This document shows positions 45,534-54,106 of a DNA stretch of 64,000 nt, in pieces. The notes beneath the pieces are model-generated. The model worked only from the letters and a program-made list of their open reading frames with translations. It searched no databases and was not told the origin of the DNA. Position 1 is the stretch's first letter. Each line of letters starts with the position of its first letter. This stretch comes from Acutalibacter sp. 1XD8-33 (GTDB taxonomy: Bacteria > Bacillota > Clostridia > Oscillospirales > Acutalibacteraceae), in contig NZ_RAZF01000002.1 in assembly GCF_003612555.1 (NCBI RefSeq), forward strand, positions 1 through 64,000, read 5' to 3'. The translations under genes and the position numbers were made by a program.

Positions 45534-46997
45534 ATGCGCGTGATCCTGTTCGACATCGACACGCTCCGCAGCGATCATCTGGGCTGCTACGGCTATGGCC
45601 GGGACACCTCTCCCGCCATTGACTCCATTGCCCGGGAAGGAGTGCGCTTCGACAACTACTACTGCCCCAACGCTCCCTGCCTGCCCTCTCGGGCCTCTCT
45701 TATCACAGGACGCTACGGCATCCGCAATGGCGTTGTGGGCCACGGGGGCACGGCGGCTGACCTGCGTTTACAGGGAGAAAGCCGCCATTTCCAGGATGAT
45801 TGCAGCAGAAACGGCCTGTTCATGCAGTTCCGCCAGGCGGGGATGCACACCGTCTCTTTCTCCACCTTTGCAGAGCGTCACTCTGCCTGGTGGTTCAACG
45901 CCGGCTTCAACGAGTGCTGCAACGTGGGTAAATGCGGGGGCGAATCCGCCGAAGAGGTCACCCCCCATGTGCTGGATTGGCTCCACCGTAACGGCGCCGG
46001 GGACAGCTGGTTCCTCCACGTCCACTACTGGGATCCCCATACCCCCTACCGGGCCCCGGAGGCCTTTGGCAACCCCTTTGCAGACACCCCTCTGCCAGAT
46101 AGTTGGATTAACGAGGATGTTTTCGCACAGCATCTCCTGCATGTAGGACCCCATGGGGCCAACGAGATCAACATGTGGGACGACACCCAGTTCCCCCAGT
46201 ATCCCCGCCACCCGGGAAGCCTGGGCAATCTCCAGGATGTAAAGGCCATGATCGACAACTATGACTGCGGCGTGCGCTGGACAGACGATAACATCGCCCA
46301 GATTCTGGATCTGGTGAAAGAGCTGGGCATATATGAAGATCTGGCTGTGATCGTCACCTCGGACCACGGGGAAAACCTGGGGGAGCTGGGGCTCTATGGA
46401 GAGCATGGCACCGCCGACGAACCTACCTGCCACATTCCCATGATTATCAAGTGGCCCGGCGGACAGAAGGGCTTTGTGGACAAGGGCTTCCACGACAACG
46501 TGGACCTGGCCCCTACTATCCAAGAACTGCTGGGCACGAAATTCCTGGGAAACTATGACTACGACGGCCTCTCCTACGCCAGGACCCTGCTGGAGGGCAC
46601 GGACTGCTCTAAGGACTCTGTTGTGCTCACCCAGTGCTGCCATGTGTGCCAGCGGGCGGCCCGCTTCGGGGACTATCTGTATCTGCGCACGGTCCATGGC
46701 GGCTACCATCTGTTCCCCCAGGAGATGCTTTTCAATATAAAAGAGGATCCCCACCAGCTCCACAATCTGGCGAAAGAGCGCCCGGACCTCTGTGACAGGG
46801 GAGCCCGGCTGATCCTGAATTGGACCGAGGACATGATGAAGAAGTCCGACTCCGATACGGACCCCATGTGGACCGTGATGCGGGAGGGAGGGCCGGAACA
46901 CGCCCGGGGAATGCTGGAGCCCTATATCCGCCGTCTGGAGGGCACCCCCCGGGCAGACCAGATCCCCCTGCTGCGGAAGATGTATCCGAATGGCTGA
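45534..46997 (+). CDS. Sulfatase (Cys-type, alkaline-phosphatase superfamily)
   Basis: A 487-residue hydrolase for sulfate esters. The formylglycine signature is CLPSR (Cys near residue 49), so the active enzyme needs oxidation of that cysteine by anSME or FGE, which is not in this window. Metal-binding Asp residues lie in FDIDTLRSDH and in VTSDHGENLGELGLYGEHG. No signal peptide is visible, so it probably acts in the cytoplasm on imported sulfated sugars. The ATG has AGGAGG 7 nt upstream. It starts a plus-strand gene series with its own promoter. Confidence 0.9.
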   Translation: MRVILFDIDTLRSDHLGCYGYGRDTSPAIDSIAREGVRFDNYYCPNAPCLPSRASLITGRYGIRNGVVGHGGTAADLRLQGESRHFQDDCSRNGLFMQFRQAGMHTVSFSTFAERHSAWWFNAGFNECCNVGKCGGESAEEVTPHVLDWLHRNGAGDSWFLHVHYWDPHTPYRAPEAFGNPFADTPLPDSWINEDVFAQHLLHVGPHGANEINMWDDTQFPQYPRHPGSLGNLQDVKAMIDNYDCGVRWTDDNIAQILDLVKELGIYEDLAVIVTSDHGENLGELGLYGEHGTADEPTCHIPMIIKWPGGQKGFVDKGFHDNVDLAPTIQELLGTKFLGNYDYDGLSYARTLLEGTDCSKDSVVLTQCCHVCQRAARFGDYLYLRTVHGGYHLFPQEMLFNIKEDPHQLHNLAKERPDLCDRGARLILNWTEDMMKKSDSDTDPMWTVMREGGPEHARGMLEPYIRRLEGTPRADQIPLLRKMYPNG

Positions 46998-47023
46998 CCG
47001 GTTTTTAGGAAAGGGGGAAGCCC

Positions 47024-48490
47024 GTGAACAGGGAAAATCCGGACAGAAAGAGCGGAAGAATACGGTTTCCCGTTTTGGCCATACTGGCTCTGCTAGGCGC
47101 TTTCGTCCTGCTGCTGTGGCTATCTACCCATACGGACGGTGGCGTTGAAGGCTTCCAGGCTCTGCCGGAACCTTCGGAGGCGAAACTCCAGTGGGCGTTC
47201 GTCACCCGGGACGGCGGGGAACTCTCTGAATACGGATGCCTTCTGCCGGATGCCGGACGGCTGGAGGATCTGGCCGGGATGCCAGTGGAGATTACTGTGT
47301 GTACGGCGGACAAGTTTATGAACCTGATTGCCGCCGGCGCGCCAGTGGACGTGGCCACCCGGTGCTATGCGGACCCTAAGCTCAAGCGCTTTGAAACCTC
47401 CGGAAAGACAGAAAACCTCCAGCAGCTGCTGGACCGAGAGCTTCCGGGGTTCCAGCTTCCTTCCAAATTTCGAGACTGGTGCGGAAACACCAAGGGCGAT
47501 GTATACGCCTATCCCCACACAATCTCTATCGGCCGGCCAGCGGAGGTCCCATCCGCAGGGGTGGTAATGCTGGCCAATAAACAGCTTTTGGAGGCTTACT
47601 CTATTTCGCTGGACAGTTTTTCCCAAAAGGAAGCGGCTGTGAATGCGCTGAAAACCATCCGCAAGGCAGAACCACAGGTCATTCCCAGCTATATTGACCT
47701 AATCTCCTTACAGCAGATGTTCGGGGCCAGGACCGTAAACGAAAAGGGAGTCTGGCAAGACAAATTTTCTCAAGAGGAAACTTTAGAGGCTTTGGAATTC
47801 ATGAACTGCCTCTATCGGGAACGGCTACTCAGCCGGGATGTATTCACCATGACCCAAGGCTATCTGCTTTCCCAGCTCCGGGAGGAAAAGGTGTTCCTGG
47901 TCTCTACCGGCCCTCTTTATCCTCTGCTCCAGGCTCTTCCAGAGGACGATCCCCTTTGGGAGGTCTATGAAATTGTGGGGCCCATTGTTCCGGATTCCGG
48001 CAAGCCCTTTCAGTTCCAGCAAAACTACGATGAGCAGTATGCTTCCACTATTTTTTTGACGGGCAGCGATTTTCCCAAAGTACAGGTGCGGCTGCTTCTG
48101 TGGTTCTACTGCCAAAACATGGAACCCAGCCCGGAACAGCGGCAGGCTGCGGATGCCGGCGGCCTCGGCACGGTATTGGAAGCCGGAACCGGAACCCCTG
48201 CCCCAAAGGCTGTAGGCGGGATCTATGAGGAATACGCTCAGCCAGAGATCCCCTACGAAATCCTCTTCTCTCACTATGCGGACACCCGTTTGGCCAACAT
48301 TTTTGAATCGGTAGAGAGCTATCGAAGCGCCCAGGAAGTGCGTATCATTACGTCCACCCCAGAGAGCGAGGTAGAGCAGATCTACCGAGAGACCCTTCTG
48401 GAAATGGAAAACCGGAACAGCGGGCTGTTGGTACAGTGGAAACAGAATAAATACTGGCAGGCCACCCTACTGGCAGCTCCAGAAGAATAA
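47024..48490 (+). CDS. Membrane-anchored solute-binding-protein-like protein
   Basis: A 488-residue protein with an N-terminal basic stretch and one transmembrane helix (FPVLAILALLGAFVLLLWL) but no lipobox cysteine. The rest looks like a type 1 extracellular solute-binding fold: AGAPVDVATRCYADPKLKRF, DVYAYPHTISIGRP, TMTQGYLLSQLREEKVFLVS. It starts with a GTG after AAGGGGG, 26 nt after the sulfatase. It may be a sensor or auxiliary receptor for the ABC importer. The assignment to the binding-protein fold rests on pattern only. Confidence 0.55.
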   Translation: MNRENPDRKSGRIRFPVLAILALLGAFVLLLWLSTHTDGGVEGFQALPEPSEAKLQWAFVTRDGGELSEYGCLLPDAGRLEDLAGMPVEITVCTADKFMNLIAAGAPVDVATRCYADPKLKRFETSGKTENLQQLLDRELPGFQLPSKFRDWCGNTKGDVYAYPHTISIGRPAEVPSAGVVMLANKQLLEAYSISLDSFSQKEAAVNALKTIRKAEPQVIPSYIDLISLQQMFGARTVNEKGVWQDKFSQEETLEALEFMNCLYRERLLSRDVFTMTQGYLLSQLREEKVFLVSTGPLYPLLQALPEDDPLWEVYEIVGPIVPDSGKPFQFQQNYDEQYASTIFLTGSDFPKVQVRLLLWFYCQNMEPSPEQRQAADAGGLGTVLEAGTGTPAPKAVGGIYEEYAQPEIPYEILFSHYADTRLANIFESVESYRSAQEVRIITSTPESEVEQIYRETLLEMENRNSGLLVQWKQNKYWQATLLAAPEE

Positions 48491-48676
48491 AACCTCATTC
48501 CCCTGATGCGGATTCTCATCCCAGCAGAGGAATTTTTTGTGCGCTTTTTTCTGTTAGAAAAACCAAATTTGTATTTTCACACAATTCTTTCTCAAAAAAT
48601 CCCAGATTATTGAAAATACAGCAAAAAATGTTAACAAATCTTAAATTGGAACATTTTTAAAGCGTCCCTTTCACGT

Positions 48677-48682
48677 TATAAT
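48677..48682 (+). promoter_or_regulatory. -10 box of the sugar ABC operon
   Basis: A consensus TATAAT about 70 nt before the first permease gene, in an otherwise AT-rich spacer (48491-48753) without a gene. The -35 region (TTTTTA) is weak, so an activator such as YesN is plausible. Confidence 0.5.
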
Positions 48683-48753
48683 AAATCCGCTATAGAATCA
48701 AGGGTCTGGGCTCCGTCTGGGGCGCCGGTCCCTACGGAAAGGGTGCGAGGCAT

Positions 48754-49707
48754 ATGGCGGCGAAAGCGGCCGGTGAAAAACTGAGCAAGAAAGAAATCCT
48801 GGTGTCCACCTGGCGGCGGATTATCCGCAACTGGGGGCTCTACCTGCTGTTGCTTCCAGCGGTGGTGCTTTTGTTTATGTTCACGTACATTCCCATGTAC
48901 GGCATACAAATCGCCTTCAAGGATTTCACTCCCAAAATGGGCATCGAAGGAAGCCCTTGGGTGGGTTTTGGGCATTTCCAAACCTTTTTTAATTCCTTTC
49001 AGGTGAAATCTCTGTTTACCAATACCATATCCCTTAGCCTCTACAGCCTGATCGCCGGTTTCCCCTTCCCCATCATTCTGGCTCTGGCTATGAACCAAAT
49101 CCGGGTGAAACGCTTCAAGCAAACCCTCCAGGTGGCCACCTACCTGCCCCACTTTATCTCCACGGTGGTTATGGTGGGTATGTTGCTGGTGTGGCTCTCT
49201 CCCAGCAGTGGGCTTTATGGCAACCTGGCGAAGCTCTTTGGCGTCCAGGACCCGCCCAACATTTTGGGCATGGCGGGCGCTTTCCAGAGCATCTATGTAT
49301 GGAGCGATGTGTGGCAGCACGCGGGCTGGGACAGCATCATCTACATAGCGGCTCTGGCTGCAGTGGACCCCTCCCTTTATGAGGCGGCCACGGTGGACGG
49401 CGCCGGGAAATGGCAGAAAATCAAGTATATCGACATTCCCTTCCTGCTGCCCACAGCGGTAATCCTGCTGATCATGCGGGCCGGCAACATCATGAACGTA
49501 GGTTTTGAAAAGGTGTACCTGATGCAGAACCCTCTGAACACCATGGTGAGTGAGATCATTGCCACCTATGTGTACAAAATCGGCATTATCAGCAATCAGT
49601 ACAGTCTTTCCGCCGCTGTAGGCCTGTTTAACAACGTGATCAACTTTGTGTTGCTGTTGCTGGTGAATCAGGCTTCTAAGAAAATGGGCGACACCAGCCT
49701 GTTCTAA
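48754..49707 (+). CDS. Sugar ABC transporter permease (LplB/YteP type)
   Basis: A 317-residue permease with six helices. The first helix region is LYLLLLPAVVLLFMFTYIPM. The EAA loop reads DPSLYEAATVDGAGKWQKIK, which contacts the ATPase. No ATPase gene is present in the operon, so a shared MsmX-like ATPase from elsewhere must serve it. It is followed by the second permease after 23 nt. Confidence 0.92.
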   Translation: MAAKAAGEKLSKKEILVSTWRRIIRNWGLYLLLLPAVVLLFMFTYIPMYGIQIAFKDFTPKMGIEGSPWVGFGHFQTFFNSFQVKSLFTNTISLSLYSLIAGFPFPIILALAMNQIRVKRFKQTLQVATYLPHFISTVVMVGMLLVWLSPSSGLYGNLAKLFGVQDPPNILGMAGAFQSIYVWSDVWQHAGWDSIIYIAALAAVDPSLYEAATVDGAGKWQKIKYIDIPFLLPTAVILLIMRAGNIMNVGFEKVYLMQNPLNTMVSEIIATYVYKIGIISNQYSLSAAVGLFNNVINFVLLLLVNQASKKMGDTSLF

Positions 49708-49730
49708 GCAATTATATAGGAGGGATTTAT

Positions 49731-50633
49731 ATGGCCAGCCTGGGTTCCATCAAGCGCCAGGTAACTCGGAACGACTTGATTTTCAATATCATTCTCTATG
49801 GGATAAGCGTTCTGATACTTCTCGTTGTGATCTACCCGCTCTATTTCATCATCATCGCGTCCTTTAGCAATCCCACTGAAGTGGCCAACGGCAAGGTTTG
49901 GTTTGTGCCCAGCCAATTCACTGTGGACGGCTATAAGGAGATCATGCGCCATCCGGAGCTCTGGATTGGCTATCGGAACACCATCGTCTACACGGTGCTG
50001 GGCACAGTGATCGGTCTAGCGGTAAACATTCCCGCTGCCTACGCCCTGTCCCGCCGGGATCTGGTAGGGCGCAAGCTCATCACCTTCTTCTTCATCTTCA
50101 CCATGTTCTTCAACGGCGGTCTGATCCCCACCTACTTCACTATCCGGGATTTCGGCCTGTACGATACTCTCTGGGTGATGGTGCTGCCTTTCTCAGTGGT
50201 GGTGTATCACATCATCATTGCCCGCACTTTCTTTGACAGCAGTCTGCCCCAGGGCATTCTGGATGCCGCCCAGATCGACGGCTGCGGAAATCTGCGATTC
50301 TTCTTCCAGATCGCCCTGCCTCTGTCTAAAGCGGTTCTGGCGGTAATTGCCCTGTATACTGCGGTGTCCCAGTGGAACGCCTATTTCAACGCCCTGGTAT
50401 ACATTCGCAACGAGGACCTGAAGCCCCTGCAGCTGGTAATCCGGAACATCCTCATTACCAACCAGGCCATGGCCGGCACCGGCGACGGTCTGGCCGCCCA
50501 GGAGGCCCGCCGGCTCTCCGAGCTGATGAAGTACGCGGTCATTATCATCAGCACCGTGCCCATCATGTGTGTATATCCCTTTGTGCAGAAGTACTTCAGC
50601 CAAGGCGTGATGATCGGCGCGATCAAGGGCTAA
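49731..50633 (+). CDS. Sugar ABC transporter permease (LplC/YtcP type)
   Basis: A 300-residue permease with six helices (for example SVLILLVVIYPLYFIIIASF) and an EAA loop LPQGILDAAQIDGCGNLRFF, shifted from the usual EAA..DGA by a cysteine. It ends YFSQGVMIGAIKG, typical of this family. It forms the channel with the preceding protein. Confidence 0.92.
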   Translation: MASLGSIKRQVTRNDLIFNIILYGISVLILLVVIYPLYFIIIASFSNPTEVANGKVWFVPSQFTVDGYKEIMRHPELWIGYRNTIVYTVLGTVIGLAVNIPAAYALSRRDLVGRKLITFFFIFTMFFNGGLIPTYFTIRDFGLYDTLWVMVLPFSVVVYHIIIARTFFDSSLPQGILDAAQIDGCGNLRFFFQIALPLSKAVLAVIALYTAVSQWNAYFNALVYIRNEDLKPLQLVIRNILITNQAMAGTGDGLAAQEARRLSELMKYAVIIISTVPIMCVYPFVQKYFSQGVMIGAIKG

Positions 50634-50711
50634 TCTTGTGACATCCCGGCTGGGAGGTATCCCAGCCGCTGTCAAATAAATTATCTGTGACATTGAAAGG
50701 AGCAGAAAATC

Positions 50712-52409
50712 ATGAAGCAAAATTGGAAAAAGGTTCTGGGTCTGCTGTTGGCTCTGTGCCTGGTGGCTTCCCTGTTCGCGGCCTGCGGCGGAAACGACAC
50801 CAGCAGCACCTCCTCCAGCGGCGGCGAGAGCAGCGCCTCCAGCAAGGAGGAGGGCGGCGAGTCCTCTGAAGAAGGCGGCGAGAGCGGAGCGGAGGCTGGA
50901 GATTCCAACTTCAACGCCACCGGCTATCCCATCGTCAACGAGCCCGTCAGCCTGACCTTCCTGTATGTGAAGGGCGCCAGCCTGCGGGATCTCAACGAGA
51001 ACGGCATGTTCCAGGAGATGGAGAAAACCACCAACGTGCACATCGACTGGCAGTATGCGGGCGATGCCGACTGGGCTGAGCAGAAGTCTCTGCTGCTGGC
51101 CGGCGGCGACCTGCCGGACGTGTTCTTCGGCGACAACAGCCTGGGCGACATGGACATCCTCACCAACCTGGACCTGTTCGTTCCCATTGAGGAGTACATC
51201 GACAAGTACTGCCCCAATATCAAGGCCGCCTATGACGCGGAGCCCATCATGCGCAAGATGGTCACCCAGCCCGACGGGCATATCTACACCTTGAACAGCA
51301 AGCTGCCTCTGCGGCCCAAGGCCTGCGACATCCCCTTCATCAACCAGAAGTGGCTTGACAATCTGAACCTGAAAATGCCCACCACTGTGGACGAGTGGTA
51401 CAATGTCCTCAAGGCCTTTAAAGAGCAGGATGCCAACGGCAACGGCGACCCCAACGACGAGGTTCCCCTCAGCGGCAGCGGCAAGGGCGATATGTTCGAC
51501 TGGATCCGCTACATCAACCCCTGGGGCATCACCGACAGCCTGGAGACCAACTATCTGGCCTTGGAACAGGAGACCGGCGAGCCCATCTTCATCCCTGCTG
51601 ACGAGCGCTACAAAGAGGCTGTGCAGTTCTTTGAGAAGCTCTATGCCGAGGGCATTATGGACCAGGAGTACTTTACCCAAGACGGCAGCCAGTCTGACGC
51701 CAAGCTGAAGAACGAAGAGGTTTCCCTGGTTGGCACCGGCATCGCCTGGGAGGTCAGCTCCGCCACCAACCCCCATTCCGACGAGTATGTGCCCATGCCG
51801 CCTCTGGCCGGACCCCGGGGCGACCGCTATGTCCGCGGCAACGACGGCATCATCATCTACCGCCGGAACAACTTCACTGTGACCACCGCCTGCGAGCAGC
51901 CTGAGGTTGCCATGCGCTGGGCCGATTACTACTCCTCTGACGACATCTCTGTCCAGTCCTACTGGGGCCCCTTCGGCGAGGCGCTGGAGAAGGCCGACGA
52001 CGGCACCATCACCTTCCTGGATCCCCCCGAGGGCAAGAGCGGCGACGTGTGGTACTGGGAGATCACCTGCCGCGACTACGGCCCCAAGTATGTCTCTCCT
52101 GAGACCGAGGCCAAGATCCAGCTGCCCGCCGGCAGCGGCGACGGCGCCAAGCTGGCCTGCGACGAGGACTTCAAGGAGTTCGTGGCGAAGCCCTATCCCG
52201 TTGTGAACTACACTCCCGAGCAGATGGACGAGATCTCTAAGCTCACCGTGGACATCTACAAGTATGTGAAGGAGTGCTGGGCCAACTGGATCGTGAACGG
52301 CGGCATCGACAAGGACTGGGACGGCTACATCGCCCAGCTGAATCAGATGGGCCTGGAGCGGCTGATGGAAATCTATCAGGAGGCCCTGGACGCCTATAAC
52401 GCTGGTTAA
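50712..52409 (+). CDS. Sugar ABC transporter solute-binding lipoprotein (LplA type)
   Basis: A 565-residue extracellular lipoprotein. The signal peptide ends in the lipobox LFAAC (Cys 25), followed by a Ser/Glu/Gly-rich linker (about residues 28-62). The mature part has the family features of large LplA-like oligosaccharide receptors: GDLPDVFFGDNSLGDMDILT and VSSATNPHSDEYVPMPPLAG. It should bind an oligosaccharide for the two permeases. Its ribosome site is AAAGGAG. Confidence 0.92.
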   Translation: MKQNWKKVLGLLLALCLVASLFAACGGNDTSSTSSSGGESSASSKEEGGESSEEGGESGAEAGDSNFNATGYPIVNEPVSLTFLYVKGASLRDLNENGMFQEMEKTTNVHIDWQYAGDADWAEQKSLLLAGGDLPDVFFGDNSLGDMDILTNLDLFVPIEEYIDKYCPNIKAAYDAEPIMRKMVTQPDGHIYTLNSKLPLRPKACDIPFINQKWLDNLNLKMPTTVDEWYNVLKAFKEQDANGNGDPNDEVPLSGSGKGDMFDWIRYINPWGITDSLETNYLALEQETGEPIFIPADERYKEAVQFFEKLYAEGIMDQEYFTQDGSQSDAKLKNEEVSLVGTGIAWEVSSATNPHSDEYVPMPPLAGPRGDRYVRGNDGIIIYRRNNFTVTTACEQPEVAMRWADYYSSDDISVQSYWGPFGEALEKADDGTITFLDPPEGKSGDVWYWEITCRDYGPKYVSPETEAKIQLPAGSGDGAKLACDEDFKEFVAKPYPVVNYTPEQMDEISKLTVDIYKYVKECWANWIVNGGIDKDWDGYIAQLNQMGLERLMEIYQEALDAYNAG

Positions 52410-52459
52410 CCTTAAGGAAAGAACCGCCCTGGCGGTTTGAATGGAACAGAACAGGAAGG

Positions 52460-52481
52460 AGCCCGGATTTGATTCCGGGCT
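52460..52481 (+). terminator. Hairpin behind the sugar ABC operon
   Basis: AGCCCGGA-TTTGAT-TCCGGGCT is a perfect 8-bp stem followed by CTCTCCTT. A second hairpin AACCGCC-CT-GGCGGTT (52422-52437) lies just before it. The T-run is weak, so part of the transcript may read on. Confidence 0.6.
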
Positions 52482-52559
52482 CTCTCCTTAAATTAAAAAG
52501 CGAGATTTTTATGAGTTTTTTGAGGGGAACGCGCGGGACAGCTAGGCGAACGGGCACAG

Positions 52560-52968
52560 GGCTAGGCGGGAACTTTTGGCTGGGATCCTGCGCACGGCGC
52601 TGGCTTTCTCCGGAAAGAGGAAACTTTTTTCTCAGTTGCAAAAGAGATTCATCTCGCACAGCGAGATGAACTCTCCGTTTCCTCTTGGCGTTGCGCGCCA
52701 ATTCACCTTCAAAAAATGCGCTTCTCAGGAGTTTAAGGGCAAGACCTTGAGGGCTGCGCGAGTCTCGCCTGCCGGCTCGGTCGGTTCGCGGCGTGTCTGC
52801 CACTAGCAGACGCTCACCCCTCAAACTCCCCGCCAGCTTAAGACCAGCTGGACCGGTCAATGTTGTTCCGTAAGACGTTCACGACGAGCAAAGCGAGGAG
52901 TGGGTAAAGTTTTCGTCCACCTTTTTCAAAAGGTGGCAGGGGTTTGGGGATGGAGTCCCCAAGGTCTT
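52560..52968. repeat. Mosaic of dispersed intergenic repeats, copy R3
   Basis: Contains CATCTCGCACAGCGAGATG, which recurs inverted with changes at about 59661-59684. TCGCCTGCCGGCTCGGTCGG at about 52766 and CGTTCACGACGAGCAAAGCG at about 52875 (inverse of 26100-26130) are also shared. GGGGATGGAGTCCCC followed by AAGGTCTT (52946-52968) is a copy of the covarying hairpin, directly before the ribosome site of the next gene. No gene is seen in 52410-52989. Confidence 0.7.
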
Positions 52969-52989
52969 AAAAAGAAGGAGGATTCAACT

Positions 52990-54066
52990 ATGCAAAAGAA
53001 AATCTGGCGCATTGGCAGCGTAGGCATTGGTGGGATTTCCCGGGGCGTGCACCTGCCCGGCATCGCCAACAGCCCGGATCTGCAATTAGTCGCCGTATGC
53101 GACATCAAGCCCGAGCGCATGGAGTATGCCCGGGAGACCTACGGCATCGACGAGGCCCACTGCTTCGCCGACTACCATGATCTGATCAACTGCCCGGACG
53201 TGGACGCCATCGACATCTCCACCTCCAACAACGCCCATTTCGAGGTGGCCAAGGCCGCCATCGAGGCCGGAAAGCCCTATTCTATCGAGAAGCCTGTCAC
53301 CATGACAGCAGAGGAGGCCGACATCCTGGCCCGGATGACCGCGGAAAAGGGTCTGCCCAATATGGTGTGCTTCTCTTACCGGTTTAAGGCTGCGGCTCGC
53401 TATATGAAGGACATTCTGGAGAAGGGCTCCATCGGCCAAATCTACCACGTCTATATGCAGTATCTTCAGGCTGGCGGCGGACCGGAATGGGACCTGCCCC
53501 GGTCCTGGCGGTATATCAAAGAACTCACCGGCACCGGCGCTTTAGGCGACCTCGGCTGCCATGCATTGGATTTGGTAAGCTTTGTCACCGGCAAGGATTA
53601 CGTAAAGGCAGTAGGCCACGCGGACACCTTCACCAAAATGCGCAGACTGGAAGAAGGCGAGGGCCTGGGCCCGGTGGATGTGGACGATTTCTGCAATTAC
53701 CTGATGGAGATGGAGGACGGCATCGCCGCCGACTTCGAGATCACCCGCTTTGCCTATGGCCGGGGAAATTATCAGCGCCTGGAGATCTACGGAAGCAAAG
53801 GCGCGGTGGTCTACACCCTGGATGCCAAGGCCCCCGGTGTGGATGAAATTGAGGTGTGCATTGGCCCTGTTGTAGGCCGTGTGGGAGCCTTTACCACCCT
53901 GCCTATTCCAGACCGCTTCCGTACAGACCAGATGCAGTCTTTCGCGGACATTCTGAACGGGGTAGGAGATGGCAAAGCCGCTACCATCAAGGAGGGCTGC
54001 CATATCCAGCACGCCCTGGAGAGCATTATCAAGTCTGCCGAAGAGCAGAAGTGGCTGCCGGTTTAA
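52990..54066 (+). CDS. Gfo/Idh/MocA-family oxidoreductase
   Basis: A 358-residue NAD(P)-dependent sugar or inositol dehydrogenase. The Rossmann part reads GSVGIGGISRGVHLPGIANS and the catalytic EKP lies in YSIEKPVTM. The C-terminal sheet domain follows. I chose the ATG at 52990 with AAGGAGG 7 nt upstream. A paralogue with very similar N-terminus begins at 63691. It probably oxidises a sugar taken up by the ABC importer. Confidence 0.9.
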   Translation: MQKKIWRIGSVGIGGISRGVHLPGIANSPDLQLVAVCDIKPERMEYARETYGIDEAHCFADYHDLINCPDVDAIDISTSNNAHFEVAKAAIEAGKPYSIEKPVTMTAEEADILARMTAEKGLPNMVCFSYRFKAAARYMKDILEKGSIGQIYHVYMQYLQAGGGPEWDLPRSWRYIKELTGTGALGDLGCHALDLVSFVTGKDYVKAVGHADTFTKMRRLEEGEGLGPVDVDDFCNYLMEMEDGIAADFEITRFAYGRGNYQRLEIYGSKGAVVYTLDAKAPGVDEIEVCIGPVVGRVGAFTTLPIPDRFRTDQMQSFADILNGVGDGKAATIKEGCHIQHALESIIKSAEEQKWLPV

Positions 54067-54071
54067 GGCGG

Positions 54072-54106
54072 CGATTGGCCGGCTAATTAGCACCCGGTTT
54101 TTTTGC
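54072..54106 (+). terminator. Possible terminator of the oxidoreductase gene
   Basis: GCCGG and the nearby CCCGG can pair around CTAATTAG, followed by TTTTTTTG. It lies between two convergent genes, where a terminator is expected. The stem is imperfect. Confidence 0.5.

Noticed and set aside
50193-51776. 527-residue open frame antisense to permease and binding-protein genes
   Set aside because: Low-complexity, Val/Gly/Ala-rich shadow; the sense genes are certain.
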